NCBI GenBank assembly: GCA_051649085.1 | Contig: JBOFGK010000040.1 | Coordinates: 1 to 29,067 of the forward strand | Length of the DNA stretch: 29,067 nucleotides | Reading direction: 5' to 3' | DNA from: JBOFGK01 sp051649085 | GTDB taxonomy: Bacteria > Bacillota_I > Bacilli_A > UBA3375 | Shown: positions 6,548 through 13,424 of the stretch, piece after piece | Layout of the letters: each line of letters begins with the position of its first letter | Numbering within the stretch: position 1 is the first letter of the stretch | Notes under the pieces: model-generated | Database searches by the model: none | Told to the model about the DNA's origin: nothing | What the model saw: only the letters and a program-made list of their open reading frames with translations | Position numbers and translations under genes: made by a program

Positions 6548-8065
6548 ATGAATGGAAAAATAATGTCAAAGCTATCGCAAATTGGTCAAGCGTTTATGTT
6601 ACCAATTGCATTATTACCAGCTGCTGGATTAATGTTGGGGGTTGGTGGAAGTTTAACGAACGAAAATAACTTAAAGTCATTTACTTGGTTAGACAATCCA
6701 ATAATTCAGGTGCCTGGCCAAATAATGTCGAACATTGGAAATTCGATATTTTCAAATTTATTTATTTTAATTGCAATTGGACTTGCAATTGGTTTATGTA
6801 AAAAAAATAAAGCAGTTGCGGGGTTAAGTGCTTTTATTGGAATAATTGTAATGAATGAAACAATTAAAACTTTAATTAGCATTTTTGGAGAAAAAGATCA
6901 AGTGATTGATACGGGGGCTGTTGGAGCAATTGCAATTGCGTTTCTTGCAAGTTATGCAACAACAAAATTTTACGATGCAAAAGTACCAGACTTTTTAGGT
7001 TTTTTTAGTGGGGAACGATTAGTACCAATCATGATGACAATTCTTGCGCCATTAATTGGAGTTGTATTTTTCTTTATCTGGCCATTCTTTCAAGCGGGAT
7101 TAGTAAGTGCTTCAAATGCAATTGGACAGATGGGATATATTGGAACGTTCCTATATGGATTTTTACTAAGGTTATCAGGAGCGTTTGGTCTACACCATAT
7201 GATTTATCCACTTTTTTGGTGGACTTCACTTGGAGGGACAGCAGAAGTAGCAGGTCAAACAGTCGAAGGTGCTCAGTATATTTTCTTTGCACAGTTAGCA
7301 GATCCTAACCATGTAGGGTTATTTACTGAAGGAACTAAATACTTTGCAGGACGTTTTGCAACAATGATGTTTGGATTACCAGGGGCAGCTCTTGCAATGT
7401 ATCACGCCCTTCCTTCAACGCTTAGTACGAAAAAACGTAAAATGTATGCTGGACTTTTCTTATCAGTTGCGTTGACGTCTTTTACAACGGGAATTACTGA
7501 ACCGCTTGAATTTATGTTTTTATTCGTGGCGCCATTTTTATATGTATGGCATGCGTTTTTAGATGGTTTGTCATTTATGGTTGCCGATATCCTAAATATA
7601 AATATTGGAAACACATTTAGTGGTGGAGTTATTGACTTTACACTGTTTGGAATTCTGCAAGGACAAGCTCAGACTAATTGGCTATATGTGTTAATTGTTG
7701 GACCAATTTGGTTTGTAATTTATTACTATTCATTTAAATTTTTTATCACAAAGTTTAATATTATGACTCCAGGGAGAAATCCAAATGAGGCAGAAGAAGA
7801 AATGGCATTTGATTCAAAAGATAGTTTGAGTAAAGAAGCGCAGGTTATTGTTGAAAATCTGGGGGGGATTGACAATATTGTAGAAGTAGATGCATGTATT
7901 ACAAGACTTAGAGTTAACTTAGTGGATATTACGAAAATTGATAAAGACGCATTAATGACAACCGGTGCACGCGGAATTATTGAAGTGGGATCAGGGGTCC
8001 AAATAATTTACGGTGCAAAAGCTGCTAAGTTACGCGATCAAATTAATAAGCAATTTTTTGGATAA
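6548..8065 (+). CDS. PTS glucose/maltose-family EIICB transporter
   Basis: This 505-aa phosphotransferase permease imports and phosphorylates a sugar. EIIC spans residues about 5-405, with the family N-terminus (IGQAFMLPIALLPAAGLMLG), about ten membrane spans and the GITEPLEFMF sugar-binding motif near 320. EIIB occupies the last ~80 residues, with the phosphorylated Cys at about 450 in DACITRLR. There is no EIIA domain, so a separate EIIA (Crr-type) must supply phosphate. Start 6548 is chosen because AGGAGG (6535-6540) precedes it by 7 bases. The HHMIYPLFWWTSLGG loop fits glucose or maltose transporters, but the substrate is uncertain. A divergent RpiR-SIS regulator is the likely controller. 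Confidence 0.9.
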   Translation: MNGKIMSKLSQIGQAFMLPIALLPAAGLMLGVGGSLTNENNLKSFTWLDNPIIQVPGQIMSNIGNSIFSNLFILIAIGLAIGLCKKNKAVAGLSAFIGIIVMNETIKTLISIFGEKDQVIDTGAVGAIAIAFLASYATTKFYDAKVPDFLGFFSGERLVPIMMTILAPLIGVVFFFIWPFFQAGLVSASNAIGQMGYIGTFLYGFLLRLSGAFGLHHMIYPLFWWTSLGGTAEVAGQTVEGAQYIFFAQLADPNHVGLFTEGTKYFAGRFATMMFGLPGAALAMYHALPSTLSTKKRKMYAGLFLSVALTSFTTGITEPLEFMFLFVAPFLYVWHAFLDGLSFMVADILNINIGNTFSGGVIDFTLFGILQGQAQTNWLYVLIVGPIWFVIYYYSFKFFITKFNIMTPGRNPNEAEEEMAFDSKDSLSKEAQVIVENLGGIDNIVEVDACITRLRVNLVDITKIDKDALMTTGARGIIEVGSGVQIIYGAKAAKLRDQINKQFFG

Positions 8066-8092
8066 ACGAAAACTCAAAAATTATATTTAAGA

Positions 8093-8137
8093 AAATGGAG
8101 GTGGCTGAACAAGGCTACTTCCATTTGACTTGTTTTT
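8093..8137 (+). terminator. Rho-independent terminator of the PTS gene
   Basis: A 13-bp stem pairs 8093-8105 (AAATGGAGGTGGC) with 8114-8126 (GCTACTTCCATTT, two G-T pairs), with loop TGAACAAG. It is followed by GACTTGTTTTT. The 3' arm overlaps the -35 box of the next promoter. Confidence 0.85.
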
Positions 8138-8153
8138 AAGGTTGTGATATACT
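8125..8153 (+). promoter_or_regulatory. Promoter for the MFS transporter gene
   Basis: TTGACT (8125-8130), 17-base spacer, TATACT (8148-8153) with TG at 8145-8146 (extended -10). Its first bases lie in the terminator stem of the PTS gene. Confidence 0.75.
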
Positions 8154-8200
8154 AGTCATATATTTTATATATATTTGTTTGACGAAAGGAACGTGATATA

Positions 8201-9346
8201 ATGGCAACTACCAGTCGCCGATTATTTATAATTTTACTAGTGATTTTTGTATCCCTTGGATTACCAGATTCACTTGTAACAAGCACTTGGCCGGATACTG
8301 CCAACTATTTGAAAGTCGATATAAATTTAATTGCAGGATTAAGTTTAATTCCGATTTTCTTTTCAATGTTATCTGCAAATTATGCAGCACAAATCAACCG
8401 AATTATTGCAGCTGATAAAATTATTTTAGTTTCAGTAATTTTATGTGTAATTGCTGTCTTTAGTTTTGCGCTTTATAGAACAATGCCAATGTTTATTTTT
8501 TCTTTAATTTGTTTTGGAACTGCTGCAGGAGCTGTTGATACTAATGTTAATATAATTGCAAGTAAAAATTTAAGCAAAGGTCAACTTAATTTATTACATG
8601 GTTTTTGGGGAGTAGGAATCTCAACTACCCCATTTATCGCAAGTGTTTTTTATGCTTTTGGCTATACAACTCGAGAAGTCTATTTTTTTATTGGATTTTT
8701 ACTTGTCCTTGTTTTTATAATAACGTATCGCTTTAAAAGTTTATTTGCAACAAGAAATACGGTTGAACAAAAACAACACTCAACCTTTAAAATGTCTGCA
8801 AAAGATTATTTAGGACCATTAATTTTTTATTTTAGTGGGATCGAAATTGTAATTGGTGTCTTTTTAGCGGCATATGCGGTTACTGCTGCCAATTTAACAA
8901 CAGCTGAAGCCTCGTTTGTCGTCTTTGCTTATTGGATTGGTTTTACAATTTCTTGTATTTTAACGAGTTATCTGTTTAAGTTTTTTAAAGCGACTAATAT
9001 TATTAAAACGTATATGATATGTTTGCTATTAATAAGTGGATTTGTCTTGACAAAAGATTTTTATTTGATGAGTATAGTCTTTTTCGTGATTGGTTTTTGT
9101 TTTGGTCCAATTTATCCGACAATTATCAATTTCACAAGCTCCGTTTATCAAGAACATGCAGATATTGTAATTTCCAAACAAGTTAGCTTTTTTTATATGT
9201 CAATGTTTATTAATCAAATCATCTTTGGTTATCTATTTGAAAAATTTTCGCTTAATCTATTTTCAGTATTAATTATTATTGATGTTATTGGATTAGTAAT
9301 TGTAGTCTTACTTTATTTACGAAAGCATCGAAATATATTAAACTAA
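8201..9346 (+). CDS. MFS transporter
   Basis: This 381-aa membrane protein has about twelve predicted spans and the two-halved MFS layout, with a charged central loop near residues 182-200. The N-terminus (SLGLPDSLVTSTWP) and the GAAAGAVDTNVN-like segment (FGTAAGAVDTNVNIIASKN, about residues 107-125) resemble the FucP/sugar-porter-like branch of MFS proteins in Bacillota. In that branch a conserved D-N pair in this region is common. An AAAGGA ribosome binding site precedes ATG 8201, and the gene has its own promoter and a downstream hairpin. The substrate is unknown. A sugar is plausible from the family and the neighbouring PTS, but a drug or other solute cannot be excluded. Confidence 0.8.
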   Translation: MATTSRRLFIILLVIFVSLGLPDSLVTSTWPDTANYLKVDINLIAGLSLIPIFFSMLSANYAAQINRIIAADKIILVSVILCVIAVFSFALYRTMPMFIFSLICFGTAAGAVDTNVNIIASKNLSKGQLNLLHGFWGVGISTTPFIASVFYAFGYTTREVYFFIGFLLVLVFIITYRFKSLFATRNTVEQKQHSTFKMSAKDYLGPLIFYFSGIEIVIGVFLAAYAVTAANLTTAEASFVVFAYWIGFTISCILTSYLFKFFKATNIIKTYMICLLLISGFVLTKDFYLMSIVFFVIGFCFGPIYPTIINFTSSVYQEHADIVISKQVSFFYMSMFINQIIFGYLFEKFSLNLFSVLIIIDVIGLVIVVLLYLRKHRNILN

Positions 9347-9380
9347 AACTTGAACTTTAATGGATTTTAAACGAGTGAGT

Positions 9381-9408
9381 AATGAGAATGCTAATCATTC
9401 TCATTTTA
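9381..9408. terminator. Terminator hairpin after the MFS gene (also resembles a Fur-type box)
   Basis: AATGAGAATG (9381-9390) and CATTCTCATT (9396-9405) form a perfect 10-bp stem with the 5-base loop CTAAT, followed by TT and a T-rich stretch. It is well placed to end the MFS transcript. The dyad also resembles a metalloregulator (Fur-like) operator. Confidence 0.55.
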
Positions 9409-9487
9409 CTTTTGAGTATGTCAGATGTCATTTAAAATCAAAGAATAAAATCATTTAATCAAAAATTAAGTAATTTTTTCTTTTTTA

Positions 9488-9496
9488 TGTTATAAT
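9488..9496 (+). promoter_or_regulatory. Extended -10 promoter for the ATPase/partner operon
   Basis: TGTTATAAT, an extended -10 with a perfect TATAAT at 9491-9496, lies 18 bases before the start codon. No good -35 is visible at the proper distance. The short leader holds AAAAGGAGG (9502-9510). Confidence 0.5.
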
Positions 9497-9514
9497 TATT
9501 CAAAAGGAGGTTTT

Positions 9515-10807
9515 ATGTACCTTACTAAAATTAAAATCGAAAATTTTTCTGTTTTTAAAAACTTTGAATGGGAGATTAAAAATAATTTTAACATAATATA
9601 CGGAGAAAATGGTGCAGGTAAAACAACACTTATTGAACTTTTTGACTTTTTGGGCTCTCTTTTTCAAAAACGATCAGCTGAAAAAACGTTGGAGTCTTGG
9701 CGAAATAAATTAAAAAGAATTGACGAATTCGATCAACTGTTAGGTGATGGCTTTATCTTGAGTAAGTTTGATAAACCATTTTCACATTTTGCAACAATTG
9801 ACTGTGATCAACCAATTATTATAGAATTACAATTTGTATATCTTGAAAAAAATGGTTCGTACAAAATCGTAATAGATAAAAATGATGAAATTATTCAAGA
9901 AGAATTGTGGTATGCAACTAATAAACGAAAAATGATTATTTTTAAAAAATCAAACAATAGATTGAATTCTAAGAGTTTAAGTCGTTTTATTAATAGTTTC
10001 GATTTTTACTTTGAAGAGCCGATGTATTCGACAATTTCTATTTTTGATTTCCTTTTTTCTGAAAAAAAAATTTCAGCAGAAGACTTGAAAAAAAATCAAG
10101 AGTTACAATTGATTAATCAGTTAGCAACAGTTTTTCACATTAATAATAAATTCCCCAAGGCAAGTAAAATTATTTTTTCTTCGTTTTCAGAACCATTTGC
10201 AGCAATTGAGCATACTTACATAATAGGGTTGGTACATGAAAAAAAACTTCAAAAAATGATTGAGAAAAACAAAGTTGATTTTTTCAATTTTGTATCAGAA
10301 ATTGACAATCAAATCATTGATATTGGTTTTCACAAAACTATTTTAAATGAGGATGTTAAATATGAATTATTCTTTAAAAAGCAGATTGGCGACAAAGAAA
10401 TTGAAATTCCATTTGCTCAAGAATCATCTGGAACAAAGCTGTTTTTAGAGTATTACAATCTTTTAAAAAGTTTCGCCCAAAACAAAAATACAATTTATGC
10501 GTGGGATGAGATAGATCTACATATGCATGCAAATTTATCAATAAAATTGCTGGAACTAGTCAAACAATATTCTGAAAAGAATAATATACAATTTTTTGTG
10601 ACAACACACAATCAAAATTTATTGAATTCGCATTTTTTGAAAAATAAAGAAAAATGTATTGTGACAATAAATCCTTTAAATGGGCAAAGGCAAATGATTG
10701 ACTTGTCGGGTGTAGACACCAAAGATAACAATGCAAAAAAATATAGTATGGGTCTATATGCAAGAGTACCAGGGCTCTCTCATATTTTTTGGGAACCGAA
10801 TGATTAG
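9515..10807 (+). CDS. SMC/AAA-type ATPase (AAA_15/AAA_21, RloA-like)
   Basis: This 430-aa protein has the ABC/SMC-like ATPase layout of standalone ATPases found in many defence systems. It opens with the hallmark I-x-NF-x-x-F (LTKIKIENFSVFKNFEW). Walker A is at residues 30-38 (GENGAGKTT), an ABC-signature-like ESSGTK at 303-308, Walker B ending in D331-E332 (IYAWDEIDLHMH), and a switch His in TTHN (363-366). The middle (residues about 60-290) is variable and has no coiled coil typical of true SMC proteins. There is no membrane segment. It has its own promoter and AAAAGGAGG ribosome binding site, and its stop codon overlaps the next gene. By family it is probably the sensor or regulator of a toxic effector; whether it acts in phage defence is inference. 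Confidence 0.8.
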   Translation: MYLTKIKIENFSVFKNFEWEIKNNFNIIYGENGAGKTTLIELFDFLGSLFQKRSAEKTLESWRNKLKRIDEFDQLLGDGFILSKFDKPFSHFATIDCDQPIIIELQFVYLEKNGSYKIVIDKNDEIIQEELWYATNKRKMIIFKKSNNRLNSKSLSRFINSFDFYFEEPMYSTISIFDFLFSEKKISAEDLKKNQELQLINQLATVFHINNKFPKASKIIFSSFSEPFAAIEHTYIIGLVHEKKLQKMIEKNKVDFFNFVSEIDNQIIDIGFHKTILNEDVKYELFFKKQIGDKEIEIPFAQESSGTKLFLEYYNLLKSFAQNKNTIYAWDEIDLHMHANLSIKLLELVKQYSEKNNIQFFVTTHNQNLLNSHFLKNKEKCIVTINPLNGQRQMIDLSGVDTKDNNAKKYSMGLYARVPGLSHIFWEPND

Positions 10808-11408
10808 AAATTACCTCTTTTTAATTGCTGCCCATGGTCATGGAGAAGCGATATTTTTACAAAAATCGCTTGAACAACTACAATGGACTCTTCCAGAAGC
10901 TCACAAAATTCATTTTACACCAATAATTTTAACGCCAAATGAAATGATGGATATTGCATTCTTGAATACTAATAATTTTCAAAAAGCTATTAGTTCTTCA
11001 ATTTGCCAAAAAAGAAAGGAACTCGAAGAATATATTAAAGAAAGAATACCAATTGTCTTTATTGCTTTTCTCGATGCAAATGAAAAAGGAGAGGATAAAG
11101 ATTTTTTGAAAACCTTGCAAACTTCTGAGTCCTTTTCAAATCAAATAGTTGATATTTTTGAGGAAAGTTTTACAGAAGTGTTAGATGAAAATTATCCAGT
11201 TTATGCAAAGTTTCTTTTTTCTAATGTTGGAATCGAAAATGCACTCTCTGAAATTTCGAAAAGTGATATTACAAAAGAAAAAGAGAAAAAACATATTTAT
11301 CGATTTGTTAAAAATTACTCACTTGAAAGCTATTCGAGTTTAGAATTGAAACAAAGTAACTTAAATGAATTATACAATTTTGTAATTGAATCTATTTCTT
11401 CTGAATAA
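10800..11408 (+). CDS. Unrecognised small partner protein of the ATPase
   Basis: This 202-aa soluble protein begins with ATG 10800, which overlaps the ATPase stop (ATGATTAG). An upstream in-frame ATG at 10731 lies inside the ATPase gene and is less likely. The start lacks a strong ribosome binding site, so translation is probably coupled to the ATPase. I do not recognise a family. The N-terminal strand and loop NYLFLIAAHGHGEAIFL (residues 4-20, E16), followed by a second strand with acidic residues FIAFLDANEKGED (87-99, D92), is loosely like the strand/Glu and strand/Asp layout of Toprim nuclease partners in OLD- or PARIS-type systems. The canonical motifs are not intact. The C-terminal half is helical and charged. 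The effector role is inferred from coupling to the ATPase. Confidence 0.6.
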   Translation: MIRNYLFLIAAHGHGEAIFLQKSLEQLQWTLPEAHKIHFTPIILTPNEMMDIAFLNTNNFQKAISSSICQKRKELEEYIKERIPIVFIAFLDANEKGEDKDFLKTLQTSESFSNQIVDIFEESFTEVLDENYPVYAKFLFSNVGIENALSEISKSDITKEKEKKHIYRFVKNYSLESYSSLELKQSNLNELYNFVIESISSE

Positions 11409-11453
11409 AAAGAAAAATCCTTTTCCTAAAATATCTTTTAAATACAAATGAGT

Positions 11454-11485
11454 GTCCTATAATTAATGTAGGAACTTATTTTTTT
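11454..11485 (+). terminator. Weak terminator after the ATPase/partner unit
   Basis: GTCCTA (11454-11459) pairs with TAGGAAC (11469-11475, one bulge) around an AT-rich loop, followed by TTATTTTTTT. It lies about 45 bases past the partner gene stop. Bases 11486-11680 show no gene or clear structure. Confidence 0.45.
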
Positions 11486-11680
11486 AGTCGAATCGATAAT
11501 CTCATCTAGTATTGCAAAGTGATGTATAAATTTAATATTGAATGGAAAAGTAAATATAAATAGCTTATAATCAGTTATTTACAATGTTTGAAATAATAAA
11601 TTGAACAAATTTTTCAAAAATCGAAAAACACCTAAAAAACATTGAAAGTTTCCAAGAAAATGAAAAAAATTGAAAAAAGT

Positions 11681-11709
11681 TTGACAATGATTAAGAAAAA
11701 TGTTACAAT
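11681..11709 (+). promoter_or_regulatory. Strong promoter of the ribosomal protein / RNA polymerase block
   Basis: A perfect TTGACA (11681-11686), 17-base spacer and TACAAT (11704-11709) with TG at 11701-11702 (extended -10). The expected start point near 11716 leaves a ~140-base structured leader before rpmI. Confidence 0.85.
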
Positions 11710-11715
11710 TGTAAT

Positions 11716-11855
11716 GAAGTTTGTGGAAAGTAGAACGAATGTTCTCACCTGATAGCGTGTAGCTTTAGGTATACAGTCACATCGTAAATTTATTTTACTT
11801 TGACTGTGTGGGTGTTCCTCACACTTTTTTTAAATGCAAAATAGGAGGTAAAACA
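11716..11855 (+). promoter_or_regulatory. L20-type ribosomal protein leader with transcription attenuator
   Basis: The leader contains two mutually exclusive structures. The terminator is a 7-bp stem, GTGTGGG (11806-11812) with CTCACAC (11818-11824), followed by seven T (11825-11831). The competing stem pairs ACAGTCA (11773-11779) with TGACTGT (11801-11807) and would use the 5' edge of the terminator stem. In Bacillota the L20 leader controls infC-rpmI-rplT by this kind of attenuation when free L20 binds. The assignment rests on position before rpmI-rplT and on this layout, not on a covariance search. The ribosome binding site of rpmI (AGGAGGT) lies past the terminator. Confidence 0.7.
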
Positions 11856-12044
11856 ATGCCGAAAATGAAATCAAGATCTTCAGTTCAAAAAAGATTTAAA
11901 AAAACTGGATCAGGAAAATTAAAGCGTGGAAGCGCGTTCACGTCTCACATGTTTTCAAATAAAACAACAAAACAAAAGAGACATGCAAGAAAAGGCGGGC
12001 TAGTATCAGCTGCTGAAACAAAACGTATGATTGACATGATGTAG
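11856..12044 (+). CDS. rpmI: 50S ribosomal protein L35
   Basis: This 62-aa, very basic protein has the L35 signature (MPKMKSRSSVQKRFKKTGSG, then KRHARKGG). It is a large-subunit component that binds 23S rRNA. Start 11856 is chosen over the in-frame upstream ATG at 11808, because 11808 lies inside the terminator hairpin of the leader, AGGAGGT precedes 11856, and the MPKMK terminus is conserved. rplT follows after 12 bases. infC, which usually precedes rpmI, is absent here. Confidence 0.95.
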   Translation: MPKMKSRSSVQKRFKKTGSGKLKRGSAFTSHMFSNKTTKQKRHARKGGLVSAAETKRMIDMM

Positions 12045-12056
12045 AAAGGAGGCAAG

Positions 12057-12410
12057 ATGCCTAGAGCGACAAATGGAAAAGCAACAAGACAAAGAAGAAA
12101 AAAAGTATTGAAATTAGCAAAAGGATATTTCGGATCAAAGAGAACTTTATACCGTACTGCCAACGAGCAAGTTATGCGTTCGATGCGTTACTCTTACCGT
12201 GACCGTAAACAAAAGAAAAGAGACTTCAGAAAGCTTTGGATTACACGTATCAATGCTGCTGCAAGAATTGAAGGTTTAACATATTCAAGATTAATGAATG
12301 GTTTAACAAAAGCTGGAGTTGCAGTTGACCGTAAAATGTTAGCGGATCTTGCTGTAAACGACACAAAAGCATTCGGTGCTTTAGTTAAAGTTGCAAAAGA
12401 TAACTTATAA
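12057..12410 (+). CDS. rplT: 50S ribosomal protein L20
   Basis: This 117-aa basic protein matches L20 along its full length (RATNGKATRQRRKKVLKLAKG, LWITRINAAAR, GLTYSRLMNGL). L20 is needed early in 50S assembly, binding 23S rRNA domains I and II. In Bacillota it also represses its own operon through the leader RNA, which is seen here upstream of rpmI. AAAGGAGG precedes the start. Confidence 0.95.
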   Translation: MPRATNGKATRQRRKKVLKLAKGYFGSKRTLYRTANEQVMRSMRYSYRDRKQKKRDFRKLWITRINAAARIEGLTYSRLMNGLTKAGVAVDRKMLADLAVNDTKAFGALVKVAKDNL

Positions 12411-12421
12411 TATAAAAGAAA

Positions 12422-12482
12422 AAACGCACAGTAATGGTATGAGTCAATTTTTGACACCAGAATGGCGTTTGCGAGGAGAAAA
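12422..12482 (+). promoter_or_regulatory. L21-type leader hairpin before rplU
   Basis: AAACGC (12422-12427) closes with GCGTTT (12465-12470) around an inner perfect hairpin, GTCAA-TTT-TTGAC (12443-12455). The ribosome binding site GAGGAG follows immediately. The position and two-stem shape fit the L21 leader of Bacillota, whose ligand is taken to be L21. No covariance test was possible. Confidence 0.6.
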
Positions 12483-12776
12483 ATGAGCGCAATTATCAAA
12501 ACAGGTGGTAAACAATACCGTGTTGATGTGGATTCAGAAATCTACATTGAAAAAATTGAAGGTGAAGTTGGAGATGTTGTAACATTTGATGAAGTTTTAA
12601 TGGTTGGAGATAAAGTAGGAACTCCATTCGTTGAAGGTGCAAAAGTTACAGGTGAAATCGTAAAACATGGTAAGAGAAAAAAAATCGTTATTTTCAAATA
12701 TAAAGAAAAGAAAGATTCTCGTACTAAAAAAGGACACCGTCAAAACTACACTAAAGTCGTTATTAAGTCAATCTAA
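12483..12776 (+). CDS. rplU: 50S ribosomal protein L21
   Basis: This 97-aa protein matches L21 (AIIKTGGKQYRV at the N-terminus, KKDSRTKKGHRQNYTKVVI at the C-terminus). ATG 12483 is preceded by GAGGAG at 12473-12478; the in-frame ATG at 12462 lies inside the leader stem and is rejected. Gene order rplU-prp-rpmA is the usual arrangement in Bacillota. Confidence 0.95.
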   Translation: MSAIIKTGGKQYRVDVDSEIYIEKIEGEVGDVVTFDEVLMVGDKVGTPFVEGAKVTGEIVKHGKRKKIVIFKYKEKKDSRTKKGHRQNYTKVVIKSI

Positions 12777-12784
12777 GGTAAATT

Positions 12785-13099
12785 ATGATTAAATGTCAAA
12801 TTAAAAAAGATGAAAAAAGAGTACTTGAAATTGTAGTTAGTGGTCATGCTGACTATGCTGAACATGGTAGTGATATTGTATGCGCAGCAGTTAGCGCACT
12901 CGTAATTACAATTGGTAATCAAATCTTTTTAAATAAAAATGGCGGGACATTCAAAGTGAGTGAAAATCAAATGAAACTCCGAGTTCCGTTGACAAATGAA
13001 ATCGATAATATGCTAATGGAGACATTATATAATGGACTCGTGTCAATAGAAACAGAATATAAACAATACATACGAATTGAGGAGGTGCACAATGTTTAA
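12785..13099 (+). CDS. prp: Ribosomal-processing cysteine protease Prp
   Basis: This 104-aa protease (YsxB family) removes the N-terminal extension of ribosomal protein L27. The catalytic dyad is visible as H21 (VSGHADYAEHG) and C33 (SDIVCAAVSAL). It lies between rplU and rpmA as in Staphylococcus and relatives. Its end overlaps the rpmA start by 8 bases (ATGTTTAA), coupling protease and substrate production. The substrate site is present in the next gene. Confidence 0.95.
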   Translation: MIKCQIKKDEKRVLEIVVSGHADYAEHGSDIVCAAVSALVITIGNQIFLNKNGGTFKVSENQMKLRVPLTNEIDNMLMETLYNGLVSIETEYKQYIRIEEVHNV

Positions 13100-13370
13100 A
13101 ATGAATTTACAGTTCTTCGCTTCGAAGAAAGGTGCTGGGTCGACAAAGAATGGTCGTGACTCACATTCAAAAAGACTAGGTGCTAAATTAGCTGATGGAC
13201 AAGCAACACACGAAGGGTCAATCATTTACCGTCAACGTGGAACGAAAGTTCACCCAGGTACAAATGTTGGTCGTGGTTCAGATGATACGTTATTTGCGTT
13301 AGTTAGCGGGATTGTCCGTTACGAACGTAAAGGAAGAAACAAAAAACAAGTATCAGTATATCCTGAATAA
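13092..13370 (+). CDS. rpmA: 50S ribosomal protein L27, with Prp-cleaved leader
   Basis: This 92-aa L27 has the conserved body (KKGAGSTKNGRDSHSKRLG, GSIIYRQRGTKVHPG). Its N-terminus FKMNLQFF-A is the Bacillota leader, cut by Prp after F9, so the mature protein starts at A10. Without cleavage the extension would reach into the peptidyl transferase centre. GGAGG (13081-13085) precedes ATG 13092; an in-frame upstream ATG at 13077 is rejected because the conserved leader begins at MFKMN. Confidence 0.95.
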   Translation: MFKMNLQFFASKKGAGSTKNGRDSHSKRLGAKLADGQATHEGSIIYRQRGTKVHPGTNVGRGSDDTLFALVSGIVRYERKGRNKKQVSVYPE

Positions 13371-13373
13371 AAC

Positions 13374-13399
13374 AAGTGATGGTATTTACCATCACTTTT
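13374..13399 (+). terminator. Hairpin between rpmA and rpoB, likely partial terminator or processing site
   Basis: AAGTGATGGT (13374-13383) and ACCATCACTT (13388-13397) form a perfect 10-bp stem with the loop ATTT. Only four T follow, then G. No convincing promoter lies between it and rpoB, so full termination would leave rpoB untranscribed. A leaky attenuator or an RNA processing hairpin is more likely. Confidence 0.6.
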
Positions 13400-13424
13400 G
13401 TAATGAATATTATGTGGAGGAAAT

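Noticed and set aside
11945..12163. Minus-strand open frame across rpmI-rplT
   Set aside because: It is antisense to two ribosomal protein genes; its Phe/Leu richness simply mirrors Lys/Glu codons.
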